Shown here: piece after piece, positions 1 through 42,200 of the stretch
Position numbering within the stretch: position 1 is the first letter of the stretch
How the letters are laid out: each line of letters begins with the position of its first letter
NCBI GenBank assembly: GCA_964019155.1
Contig: OZ025244.1
Coordinates: forward strand, 75,691,273 to 75,755,272
DNA length: 64,000 nt
Direction of reading: 5' to 3'
From: Osedax fenrisi
Lineage: Eukaryota > Annelida > Polychaeta > Sabellida > Siboglinidae
Position numbers and translations under genes: made by a program
Notes under the pieces: generated by a model
Told to the model about the DNA's origin: nothing
The model's input: only the letters and a program-made list of their open reading frames with translations
The model's database searches: none

Positions 1-232
<232 letters not shown>

Positions 233-234
233 AG

Positions 235-29037
<28,803 letters not shown>

Positions 29038-29108
29038 CCTACCACATGATCACTCTTTCACCATTATTATGATTTCTATAGATTACATTATTAGTCATTA
29101 TTATCAGC

Positions 29109-29114
29109 AATAAA
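29109..29114 (+). terminator. Poly(A) signal AATAAA
   Basis: A canonical hexamer 72 bases after the TAA, followed by T-rich sequence and GTTGTAGTTGTG within 50 bases. This suits cleavage of the upstream transcript. Confidence 0.75.
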
Positions 29115-30413
29115 CTTTTTTTATTTATATATTCTATTTCTTGTGTTGTAGTTGTGTTTTGTTTAAATATAGCAATACCATTACTAGGATCACTCCGATA
29201 ATGCAGTGATTAACACATAGGAGACATGAGACTTTCACTATCACATCTTGTATGAATGTAGTTAATAGCGAGAATTGAGTGTGTTCAAAGTTGTCTTAAG
29301 TATCTCAATAGGCTACTATCGCACATTTTAATACAAGCCTTTTATGTATAATGCATATAAGTACTGCCATGTATTAATATATATGTTATGTATTTTATTA
29401 ATATATGTGTATGATATGTAATATATGTTATTAATATATGTGTGATATGTTTAAATTTTATAAAATTATATTATCAACTTATTAGAAACTTTTTATATGA
29501 GGAATATTCAACCAGCCTAAATTAATGTAATACTATTTGTATCAACTAAACTACACACGGTGGCTGAGAATATATGTATTAATTAATATGATTCGTATAA
29601 TCATGTTACTTTAATCTGAGATATTGGACTTGCACGATATTTAGTAAATATTCTAATCAATCAGCTGATATGATGTTAAAACTTGGTAACTGCATTAAAC
29701 CATATATATAAGTAAAGTCTAATACAACAAAATAAATGTAAATATAGTTTAACAATTTATTAAACCATAATTTCATCAGATAGATAAATATTTAAAAATA
29801 TATATTTACTATAAATATTATTATAAATAACAGTTATGAAATGTAGTAAATATATTATTTCACCTTATAATTAGTATATAATTGTTGATTAATAAGTATG
29901 TATTACATAGATTTCTGTTGTTATAGCATAATGTAAAGTGTTGTCGCGCATATTTAATAAATATTATTTATATACATTCTAAACTAGCTATAAATAATGT
30001 ATTGGAATGTTGCCCTGGTTAACACCTGCAGCAGCTACCCTATTAAGAATGCTGATCAAGAGAATGCTTTGTTTAGTGAACTGCTTACTTTAATCATCTC
30101 TCACAGATATGCTTTATAATCTACACAAATATATCGTAGTTGAAGGAAATCAATATAGGAGTATTTATGAAATTTAGTGTGAAACATCTGTTATAATATT
30201 AAGCTAATTATAATTATAATAATATACTTATAAGTATTGTACTGCTTCATATAGTTTTAATATACTTTACTTATTAATGAATCCGAATTAATTGAAACTA
30301 ATAATAAATTAACTCTACATCCAATCGTTAATTAATTAGGTGAATAAATTCAAAAAAAAATAATAACAAATTGTAATGATCTATTATCTTGAATATATAT
30401 ATATATATATATG

Positions 30414-30468
<55 letters not shown>

Positions 30469-31519
30469 TTATAGTAGTATAATAGTATACTACTAGAAAA
30501 TTACTGAAATCCAACAATTATACACATAATTATTTTCTTCTAATGTTGTGTATTTAATTTTTAATATTAATGCGACTAGATTAATAATCTAAATATTGTG
30601 TTTAATTTTAATTTCTATAGAATAATAAGTTATATCTAGATCGTACTATATATATACCTATATATGTATACCTAATGCTTTAAATAGTATAATATTTTGC
30701 TGACTCAGATAATTTATGTATATATGAAGACATGAATTACGTATGGGGATTCCTCAATCTTAGACAAATTAGATCATAAATAGCATATAGCTAGAGAGAA
30801 ATTTCTCTCTAGCTATATGATAAATAGATTGACTCCTAGAAATGTAAATGCGTATGCATTAATACTCATCAGTATACTTGTTCCAATACCTCATTTAATT
30901 TAATATATTGTATCTTGTATAATTATATAATGAATGTATTTTACTTACAATTATTTATTCAATGTATTTTACAATTTCAATTTATAATTATTTATTGAAT
31001 TTATACATCTATATATATATTATTTTATAAATTATACAACACTATTATTGTTTTATTTTATCATAATATATAAACTATACATAATAATTTTAATTCTATA
31101 TACTACTATGATAATTACTTAAACTGTTTTTGCTCTATTTTATAATAGTGATTTTTACTTAGTAAAACTTTAGATGCGTTTTACTCAGAATAATTATTTT
31201 GTACTACTTAAGTGAATATAAATGTATGTTTAGAACAATCTAGCATAGATATCCTAAACAATTTATTTTCTATATGTAAATTGTATATGATTAAATAACA
31301 TTATGTTTTTAAATTGTTGTAATTATTATTAAAAAGAGACAATATTGGTATTAAATAATATATTTATACATGAAATAAATAATATTTAAAAAAAATATAA
31401 ACACACAATTGTAGCAGTATATATATTGTATACAATACAAAAATCGATAGTTAAATTCATTGAATAGTTTTACCTAAACATAGATTTTAATGGACCTTTG
31501 TATTTCCTATCTCTTAACA
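29115..31519. other. Intergenic, AT-rich
   Basis: No gene is seen on either strand. It holds a TA/TG tract (30395-30465) and a 36-bp perfect palindrome (30784-30819). The part at 31140-31330 resembles the middle of the foldback element near 38200-38410 (GCGTTTTACTCAGAATAAT against GCACTTTACTCGTAATAAA), so a dispersed repeat is likely. Confidence 0.5.
30784..30819. repeat. 36-bp perfect palindrome
   Basis: CATATAGCTAGAGAGAAA is followed immediately by its exact reverse complement. There is no loop and no flanking target duplication. It may be a cruciform site or a hairpin tip of a lost element. Confidence 0.92.
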
Positions 31520-31640
31520 TGTAAATGCGTGAAATGGCGTGCGCACCGACGACGTCGGACCGACGTATGCCCTTAAGGGTTATGGTTGCCCCAGAGGTTA
31601 TAGGAGATATTTCTTGTGCGTGCGTTTATTAACAGCGATT
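31520..31640 (+). promoter_or_regulatory. CpG-rich patch upstream of TTC5, candidate promoter
   Basis: In an AT desert, about 120 bp is GC-rich and CpG-dense (GCGTGCGCACCGACGACGTC, then GGACCGACGT). It lies about 480 bp before the TTC5 ATG. The overlapping ACGTCGGACCGACGT is nearly palindromic and CRE-like (GACGTC). It is the only such patch between the first gene's poly(A) signal and TTC5, so it is the best promoter or first-UTR-exon candidate. A short ATG frame in it (32 codons) is not recognisable. Confidence 0.45.
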
Positions 31641-31828
31641 TAGGATGATACAATGTTACTTGAGAAAACCATAGATTTAGAGTACCACATAGATTCTGGT
31701 ACTCTATATTTATGGAGAAAACATAACTTTTGATAAATTAATCTCCAATATCATCTACCGAATTCTAATGTCTATGATATATTGGGTAAATTGGAGTTAA
31801 AGCCCTAGTAAGGGTAAAGGTTATATTT

Positions 31829-31920
31829 ATATCAACAATGAATTTGGCAACTAAATAATTTAATAATAAATATATCAACAATGAATTGGCAACTAAATAA
31901 TTTAATAATAAATATATCTA
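31829..31920 (+). repeat. Tandem duplication of about 45 bp
   Basis: Two copies of ATATCAACAATGAATT plus GGCAACTAAATAATTTAATA lie in tandem between the CpG-rich patch and the TTC5 start codon. Confidence 0.85.
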
Positions 31921-32121
31921 TAATATTCATTCAGAAGAAGTATATTATCATATAATATTATTAATTTATCTACTAATTATTGAAAGATTAATTATTATTA
32001 ATTGTATACGACAATTGTGACTGGGTTTTATAATTAATATATATATATATTATATTATATATTAAATATATATTTTAAAATTATTATTAAATAATTTGTT
32101 CAAATATAAATATAATAAAAA

Positions 32122-32974
32122 ATGCCTACAATTAAAGAACTCGGTGATGACCAACACAGTAGTTCTGATAGTTGTTCTTGTAAAATGTGCAAAATAATTA
32201 ACGAACATGAATTATCTACTTCGAAAGATATTCTAAATGCAAAACATTATGAACATATATTTACAAGTGCTGAGTATGAAAATATTTGTATACGTTATAA
32301 GGGATCTACTTTTGATAATGATATATTGTTATTATCTAAAATGTCAAATACGATAGATTCGGATTATATGGATTACATACATAAAAATAAAAAAATCGTT
32401 TTAAAACTGAATAAGGAAATTTTAAAAGATTTTAACAAAGATTGTATACACATTAACCAATCTGATGAAGAATATAAAAAAAACAAAACTTCATTAATTA
32501 ATAAAGCTTACACTTGCCCATCTATAAAAATATCTGATGGTATAAATACTGAATATTTAGAAAATTTATTCAGAAAAACACGATTTAATTTTAAAATTGA
32601 TATGTTTCCAAATTATTCAATAGACATGGAACAAAGTGAAAACGCTAAATCAGAAGCTGAAACATATATTACACACAAAAACAATAGATACAGATCTAAC
32701 TATCTCATATATAGATATTACGAAAAACATCACAATATATCGCGTCGTAACGCTGATTTATACGTGAATTTAGATCCCGTAGAAAGAGCTAAAATAGAAA
32801 AAGATAATGCTATTACAAAATGTGAAATAATTAAACTCTGTGGAGAAGAGGTAACGGCTCTATACGGATATAAAGACGAATACATGAAGTGTAATTTCAA
32901 TATTAATGTTGAAGATAAAGATGAACATCTGGATATTAAACTGAAAGAAACACTAACGATCATCAATTCTATAG
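32122..32974 (+). CDS. TTC5: TTC5 exon 1 with unrecognised N-terminal extension
   Basis: This exon has 284 codons. The last 45 or so (EEVTALYGYKDEYMKCNFNI, then VEDKDEH and KLKETLTII) align with the start of ordinary TTC5. The preceding 215-240 residues match nothing I know: an acidic Ser/Cys opening (SSSDSCSCKMCK), then Lys/Asn/Ile/Tyr-rich sequence without membrane segment or signal peptide. Codon choice is strongly A/T, unlike the later exons. The ATG is the first in frame, after TATAATAAAA. The frame runs on to 33009, but the GTTATT donor at 32975 is chosen because it joins the next exon in phase and continues the alignment. Without transcripts, an internal start cannot be excluded. Confidence 0.75.
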
Positions 32975-35900
32975 GTTATTCAACTGACAATGATTTCTTA
33001 GCATTATAATGATTATATCATTATTATAATATGTTATTTGTTTCATTGATATATAATACATAATAATATATGTGTATATACATATATATATATATCCTAT
33101 GTAATATGTTTATTAAAAAGTAGTATATATAAAAATAGTATTAATAAAAATGTATCTCTTGAATAAAATTCATTAATATCAAATAATTAAGAAAATAAAA
33201 ATACATAGTTAATTAATATCACATATTAATTATATAATATGTTTTAGTGTGTAATGAACCATTATTAATGGTTAAGATAAATATTGATCTATTACTAATA
33301 AGTAAATATATCTATAAATACCTATTATACAATAGATGAATGTGAACCAGTGTAATATATCAGTGATAACTTATTATAGTGAGGGCGTACAGAGCTACGA
33401 AACTGATGATAGATGAACCGGAGATGAGTCTGCTAAGAGGCAAATGTTATTGTTTAACTGAACAGTTAGTCAGCCATGCACTGCAAATGTTATTGTTTAA
33501 CTGAACAGTTAGTCAGCCATGCACTGCAAATGTTATTGTTTAACTGAACAGTTAGTCAGCCATGCACTGCGATTGTTAAACTGAACAGCTCATAATGTAT
33601 ATCATTAATATTGGCTGGTAATTATTTAAATTAAATATTTTAATATTCTAGACAAGTGCTGTTTTTAGTAAATTCATTTTTGTAACTCACGCAAATAACC
33701 TTCAAATATATCCAACTGGATCCTACTGGTACAATTACGATATTGATATCAGATATATATATTAGATATAATATGATTCATTATTTATATAATCGAAATA
33801 TTATAAATTATAATTTATAATACATTTATATAGAATAGAGAATGTTGTTGTTTCTTTAAAATTCCATATATATTATGATTATATAAACTGTCAATAATTG
33901 ATGAATTATTATTTCACGGGTATAAATATTGATATATATATATTGTTAATTAATATATTGCAATATAAGTTAACTAAATATTCTATGCCCCATTATGTTC
34001 ACTATAGGCTGTATTAACCCGTCTGTATAATACAGGCTGTATTTAACTGCTCTTACTACTCTTACTCTAATCCCTGGCATACACTTCACCCCGTATTACA
34101 CACATGACACTACATTAATAAGCCTGTGTAAGTGTAACTCCTATTGCCCCATTATTACAGATATCACTACAACACTAAACTTCAGTATAAAATCTTCCTC
34201 CCTATTTATTCCAGAAAACACTATAATACTAAACCCCCTATGTAACCCCCCTCCCGCAGAAAACACTATAATACTAAACCCCCTATGTAACCCCCCTCCC
34301 GCAGAAAACACTATAATACTAAACCCCCTATGTAACCCCCCTCCCGCAGAAAACACTATAATACTAAACCCCCTATGTAACCCCCCTCCCGCAGAAAACA
34401 CTATAATACTAAACCCCCTATGTAAACCCCCTCCCGCAGAAAACACTATAATACTAAACCCATTGTAACCCCCCTCCCGCAGAAAGCACTATAATACTAA
34501 ACCCCCTATGTAACCCCCCTCCCGCAGAAAACACTATAATACTAAACCCCCTATGTAAACCCCCTCCCGCAGAAAGCACTATAATACTAAACCCCCTATG
34601 TAAACCCCCTCCCGCAGAAAGCACTATAATACTAAACCCCCTATGTAACCCCCCTCCCGCAGAAAACACTATAATACTAAACCCCCTATGTAAACCCCCT
34701 CCCGCAGAAAACACTATAATACTAAACCCATTGTAACCCCCCTCCCGCAGAAAGCACTATAATACTAAACCCCCTATGTAACCCCCCTCCCGCAGAAAGC
34801 ACTATAATACTAAACCCCCTATGTAAACCCCCTCCCGCAGAAAGCACTATAATACTAAACCCCCTATGTAAACCCCCTCCCGCAGAAAACACTATAATAC
34901 TAAACCCCCTATGTAAACCCCCTCCCACAGAAAACACTATAATACTAAACCCCCTATGTAAACCCCCTCCCGCAGAAAGCACTATAATACTAAACCCCCT
35001 ATGTAAACCCCCTCCCGCAGAAAGCACTATAATACTAAACCCCCTATGTAAACCCCCTCCCGCAGAAAACACTATAATACTAAACCCCCTATGTAAATCC
35101 CCTCCCGCAGAAAGCACTATAATACTAAACTCCCTCCCGCAGAAAACACTATAATACTAAACCCCCTATGTAAACCCCCTCCCGCAGAAAACACTATAAT
35201 ACTAAACCCCCTATGTAAACCCCCTCCCACAGAAAACACTATAATACTAAACCCCCTATGTAACCCCCCTCCCGCAGAAATCACTATAATACTAAACCCC
35301 CTCCCGCAGAAAACACTATAATACTAAACCCCCTATGTAAACCCCCTCCCGCAGAAAACACTATAATACTAAACCCCCTATGTAAACCCCCTCCCACAGA
35401 AAACACTACACTAAAACGGAAGGCTACCTTGCGAGGGCATGTAAAATGTTGTACCAGAACTGGGAGGCATGGTTCTTGATGGGCAATCACTACTACAAGC
35501 TCGATAAGTTCAGTAACGCTATGAATAGCTTCGAACGTTCCATAGAGTGTAAGGTGATACCTCCGTTTGATTATAAATCTCACTCTTTTAGCTTCAATAT
35601 CGTAAACATTCATTTTAATCGTCTACATTTTCTATTAACCGAAACTATTATATAGATTGACTCTTGATCCTGTAATATTTGTTGTTCATAAAATGAATTA
35701 CTTTCATGAATTACTTGATATGTTTAATTAAATATATATCTATATATATTGGTTTTAAATATTACTATAATATTAATAATATTAAAAATAAGTTTTAAAT
35801 TATAGCTTAATTATTAAAATAAATATTTTATATATATTAATTATTGATTGATAATTTATTTAAGCAAATACATAGCCGAAAATATAATCGAAAGTATAAA

Positions 35901-36244
35901 GTATAAATATTTGCTAACGATAACATACGTTATAGAAATAAATAAAGAATAATACGAAATTAAAAAATTAAGGAAATTAAAACGTTTTACAGTTACCGTA
36001 AAAATAAACGAAAAACAATCGAAAGTAGAAATAAATCATATAGTAAAAATAAACGAAAAATGATCAAAATAGAAATAAAAGATAGCGTAAAAATAATCTA
36101 AAATAGAAATAAAATACATTATTTTGTAAGTGGCATCGAAATATTCAATTTCTACTTTAACTTTATAGAATTCTTCATCTTGTACCCTGTTTTATAATTA
36201 TTATATCATATTAATTATATTTCACATATAGTAGATATATAATA

Positions 36245-36275
<31 letters not shown>

Positions 36276-39200
36276 GGGTGAAATTCCAAGTGAAATCAGC
36301 AAATCTTTCACATTTTTCCCAGACTCAAATTCAGATTTTGTTGAAAATTTCACAGAATATTTACTTTATATAGTTATCGTATTACTTAAGGGGACGCGAT
36401 ACCATCGTTTGGTTTACATGTAAAATATACGAAAAAATGCTATTTTTAGAAATCTATTAACTAAAATATTCACTTTTTTTTTTTTTTTTTTTTAATCTAT
36501 TAATAATATTCCATATTTATATCTTGAAATTTATAGATGTTTACACATCTCTATGTTATACATTTCTAAAAAAAAAAATAATTGAAATATTTGATAAAAA
36601 ATTTTAATTTTCCAACTAACTTGCTAATTAAAATTTGTTAAATAAATATTTTTTAATTTTGACAAATAACTTTAATCTTACAGGTGTTATCTAGTTATAT
36701 TGAAAAAATGAAGACAACAAATTCAATTGTACAAAAGTTAATACTAGTTAGGTCAGCATGATTGGTCACAAATAATTATTCTGAGTAAATCAAGTTTCAA
36801 ATATAATATATGAATATAAACAATATGATTATACAGGTACAAATAATATAATATAAACAAAATGAATAATGTAATGAACATAATTTAAACACCATTTTAA
36901 AGATAATATTTGAAATATTATAATTTTACATTAAAAAAAAATTGAAATTAAATTTTTTTTCGAAAAAATCAATAGTATCGCGTCCCCTTAAATAACAAAA
37001 TTAAAAACAAATAATACTGTGCCCTCACGATGAATTTAAAATATTATGAAAATTGTGAAATGTAATTTTTGAGTAAAACACACATTTTTAAAATTCTATA
37101 ACTTTTTATTTATGTAATAAATTTCATTAATTATATTAATCTATAAGATTATATCATATATTCTCTATATAGATATATAGATTCACAATATTTGTTTTTT
37201 ATCCAATTTTGTTTCCCTAATAACTTTTTATATATTGTATATTATTTAATTGTTGTTTGTATCTTGTAGATATGTTTTTAATAAACATAAATTATCTTAA
37301 AAATCTAACCTAGTGAATATATTTTTTTTATTAATACAAAATAATTTTTTTTTTAATTTTCCAAATTTGATAATTTTTAAATGAAAATAAATCAAAATAC
37401 CTATCCTCAAAATTTATAAATTATTTTAAATTCTATAATTTTGTTTAATAATCTATTTAAAACTATTTTCATAACATTGATTTATGATCTATTGGTTGCT
37501 GATTTTTAATTTTTTTTAAATATACAATTCTCATTTTTAAGACAAAATATATGATTTATATTTATATTAAATAATGTTTTTTAATTAACTTTAATGTACT
37601 TTTTTTATAATATATATATATATTATATTTAAATGATATAAAAATATGAATAAGTTCATATGAAATATTCAAAATTCTAATAAAAAACATTCATTCACAT
37701 ATTATTCTGAATATTATTTGTCTAAATAAATGTCTAATATAAATGATGATATTGTATGTTTATTGTTGCCAAACTTAAGTAGCTGTTTTCATGAAATATT
37801 GAATTCACTCTAACAATGCATGTCAAAATTACTATATCTATATTATATTATAATGTAATTTAATTTTAATTGATTTTTTAAAGTAATTTTTATATTGAAA
37901 TATATTGTTTATATTCACCAATAATAAATATATATTTAGTTTATATCTTTATTTAATATATAGTTAAATATATTTTTATTAAATACAAAAGACAAAAAAA
38001 CATTAGAAAATTTATTTATAAAAGCAAATTAATTTTCTGTATATCAGCTATATTAAATTTATATAATCGACTATTTATAATGTTTGGTGAATTACTATTA
38101 ATAATAATATCTTGATATGGAATCTTATGTTTTATATCTAATATATAATTTTTATAAAAATAACATTTATATATTGATATGTAAATATTAAACTATACTT
38201 TATAATATTGATTTTAGATTAGCTAAATGTATAATTTTATTACTTTATAATTTATTTTAATTTTATTGAATTTATTTATTGTATAACTTTTCAAATGCAC
38301 TTTACTCGTAATAAATTGTGTTGCTATGTTTGCATATATAAATGAGTGTTTAGATAAAAGTACAGAAGCAATCAACATAATTTATTTTGCTTTATATAAA
38401 TAACATATATATGCACAATTCCAGTGAGACAATATTAAAAAATATAATTATGATGTATTGGATTTTAAAAATTGGTGAAAAAATAAAATGAAATGTCACA
38501 GTGCCATTTCACAGTTTACCATGTAAATAGATAGGCACCATATGGTCTATTAATAGCCTATTATACTATTCATTGAATCAATCTATTTAAAAAAAATATA
38601 TATTTATAATTTTCCATGTATACTAGTATAATAGAGATATATTTATAATATGTATTATATATAGCATCTTTTGTATAAATTACAATTTTACATTATTATT
38701 TATTGTCATTTATTCTATAGAAATTGAATTTTTATTATTATTAGAAAATAATATTCATGAAATCTCTATTGTAATATATAAACAGATTTTCTCAGTATAA
38801 TGCAAAAATAATAATAATAGAGCTATAGTAATTTTGATATGCATAGCCTTTATATATGCACTGTTAGTGTGAATTCATTATTTCATGAAAACAGCTATTG
38901 GCAACAATAAAAATACAATATAATCATTTATATTAGAATTTTGAATGTTTCATATGATATGAGCTTATATATATTTTTATATCATTAAAATATAATATAT
39001 ATTTATATTTATAGTACATTAAAGTTAATTAATAAACATAATTTAATATAAATATAAATAATATATTTTTTCTTAAAAATTAGATTTATATCTTTTTTTA
39101 AAATTAAAAACAGCAACTAATAGATTATAAAGCAATGTTGTGAAAATAGTTTTAAATAGATTATTAAATCAAATTATAGAATTTAATACAATTTATAAAT

Positions 39201-42200
39201 TTCAAGGATAGGTATTTTGATTTATTTTATTTAAAAAGTATAGAATTTGGAAAATTAAAAAAAAAATGTTATGGATGAATTAATAAAAAAATATATTCAC
39301 TAGGTTAGATTTTTAAGATAATGTATGTTTATTTAAAACATATTTATAATATATAAAAATTAAATTAAATAATATACAATATATAAAAAGTTATTAGGGA
39401 ATAAAATTGTTAAAAAAAAAAATATATTGTGAATTCTGTCATATATGTAAATCAATATAAATATATGATTATTTAATATTTTTTAGTGTATTCTTATATA
39501 CCTATATGGAGAATATATGATATAATTATATAGAAAAAAAATTAATGACATTTATTAAATAAATAAAAAGTTAGAGTTTTAAAAATGTGCGTTTTACTCA
39601 AAAATTACATTTCAAAATTTTCAAAATATTTTTGAATGAATTGTGATGGCAAAATATTAATTTTTTTTAATTTAAAAAAAAATTATTATGATAACTATAT
39701 AAATTAAACATTCTGTGAAAGTTTCAACAAAATCTGAGTCGGGGTGCGGGGATGATTATTGATTTCACTCGGAATGACCCATATATATGAAATATGTCCT
39801 CCAAGTGTGCGCACTAACTCTTACATGTACATTACCTGCCCTCACCCCCTGACAGGCTGACAATGACGAGGTACTACGGGCCCTCTCCATGACCCTACGT
39901 AGACTTCGCTTCACCACTGATCAACAGAAGTTCATCAACATCAATAGAGGCATCGAGTACGCTAAGAAAGCTTTGAACGTTGACCTCAATAGTGGTCTGA
40001 ACTGGTGTTAGTACTGTGACCTCTGACCTAAGTTTAACTGGCGTTAGTACTGACCTCTTACCTAAGTTGTAGTGGTGCTAGTAGAGGAGAGGGCTAGTAG
40101 AGAGGGCTAGAGGAGAAGGAGGAGGAGTAGGAGATGGACCATATACAAATTGTATATACAATGTTTATATATTCTAGATAATGTAGATATAAATATTATC
40201 TAAGTAATAAAGTATAAATATTAGTAAATATTAGTTGATCGATATCTCAAGTTATTATGTTTTTAGTATTTTATGCCAGCCATTTTAGATATTATAGGTA
40301 TAGGTGTACCGATCAATAGGTACAGTGATGTACATTCACATAATCATTAATGATATACACACCGTTATAATAACAATCCTTATATCCTTAACCTCACTTC
40401 TTTAAATAATGATTACAAACTTACATAAACTGCCTGTAAATGAAGTATTGGTACACTTACAGCTCTACAGTATCTTTAGATCTGTAAGTCTACTGCATGT
40501 CCGTGTGTTAATCAATAAGCATACACTTGTCTCCACACACCCCACCTCCACACACCCCACCTCCACACACCCCATAACCACATACCCCACCACCATCAAC
40601 GCAGTGAACTTAGGCAATTCCTACATAGCTCTATACTTCTGTCACAACCAGCACCATGGTCTCATATCAAAGTGCATCAACTCCTACAAGAGAGCCGTTA
40701 GTACTGCTACTTAGGCACACCATCAACATACGTCTTACATGTATTCACATAGTTTAAACTAAACTAGCATTCGTAAAAAGTCTGAGTTAGTAGGATTTCT
40801 GAGATATCAATTATTTACATAACCGTACCTATTTAATAAAGAATGTCTACTTTTTGTTTACATTATATTCAATATTTATATTTAATAAATAACTCTTTAA
40901 AAGTATCTTTATATTCTGTATTTATTTATAACTTTATCTCTAATAATATCTTTATTTGTTTAGGGTTATTATTAATTAATATAATTATTTAATGTTAACT
41001 AATTAAACATCAAATATATATATATTAGCATAATGCAACATGCATATACCACTGTTATCTTGAATATTGTTACTCTATGATTAGGAAGCTGACGTAACAA
41101 TGAAACACAACCCTGATCTCTACTACAGTATGGCTATGGTTTGCACCCCTTTACACCCCCCCCCCGCCCCGCTGCTTAATTAATGTATGGCTATGGTTTG
41201 CATCTATATCCCCCCTATTGTATTCCCGTATAACACTAATTTAAATATATTTATTTAATTAATATAATTATTTCAATAGAAAATAATGACATATAAAATA
41301 TAATGACATAAAATAAGTATATACTAACATACTATCTAACATAAGCATATAAATGCACACCTGTACCCAACCCCTACTACCTATATCATCATTACCCCTG
41401 CCTTACATACCCCAACCCCTACTACATATAACATCATTACCCCTGACTTACATACCCCAACCCCTGCACCCCAACCCCTACTATATTATAACATGGTTAA
41501 CCCTGCCTTACATACCCCAGGCCTACCAATACAATGCAGACTTCTCGATGGCACTGAAGTGCTATGAGAAGTCAATGGCCTATGAACCCTCATGGCCTCC
41601 TCCCAAACATCAGTACCGTCAACTCGTGTCTCTACTGCTTCGTATTCATGACAGTATCAATACCAAGGCTAGTGCTAGTGGTCACATGCTGGCTGTAGTA
41701 GGCCTAGCGGTAGTGGTAGTAAGCAGTCACTAGTTGTACCTTATCGAGCGATCTCTCTGTTTGATGTGGCTGAACATCATCATGTATCTCTATTATTGTT
41801 ATTTACAATATATTATTATAATAAATCTCTAAATAAGAATCTCACTTGCCATTTCATAACTATCATCCCCGGAAACATGGATATTTAATTATATCATAGA
41901 TATTATTAAAACGAAATTAAAAAGGTAAATAGAAATCAAATAAAATTAATTTAAAAATTATATTATTTAATGTATTTATTACAATAAAAATATCAAATGT
42001 TGGTGCATTATTAATGTAGTTTAACATTTAATAGGTATATTTATTGTTATAATAAATTCTATTTTTCATAATAATTATAATTCATAACAAAATAAATGTA
42101 AGCAATCAAATTGTTACCACATTTTTAATCATAACTTTAGTTTTAATAAAAAAAAACAAAAATATGACTTATTATAGAATTTAATAAGCTTTCCAGTGAT

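Noticed and set aside
32122..33009. Independent intronless 295-aa gene
   Set aside because: The end aligns with the start of TTC5 and the donor at 32975 joins the next TTC5 exon in phase.
34141..35613. Gly/Ser repeat proteins on the minus strand
   Set aside because: Antisense shadow of the 45-bp splice-site minisatellite.
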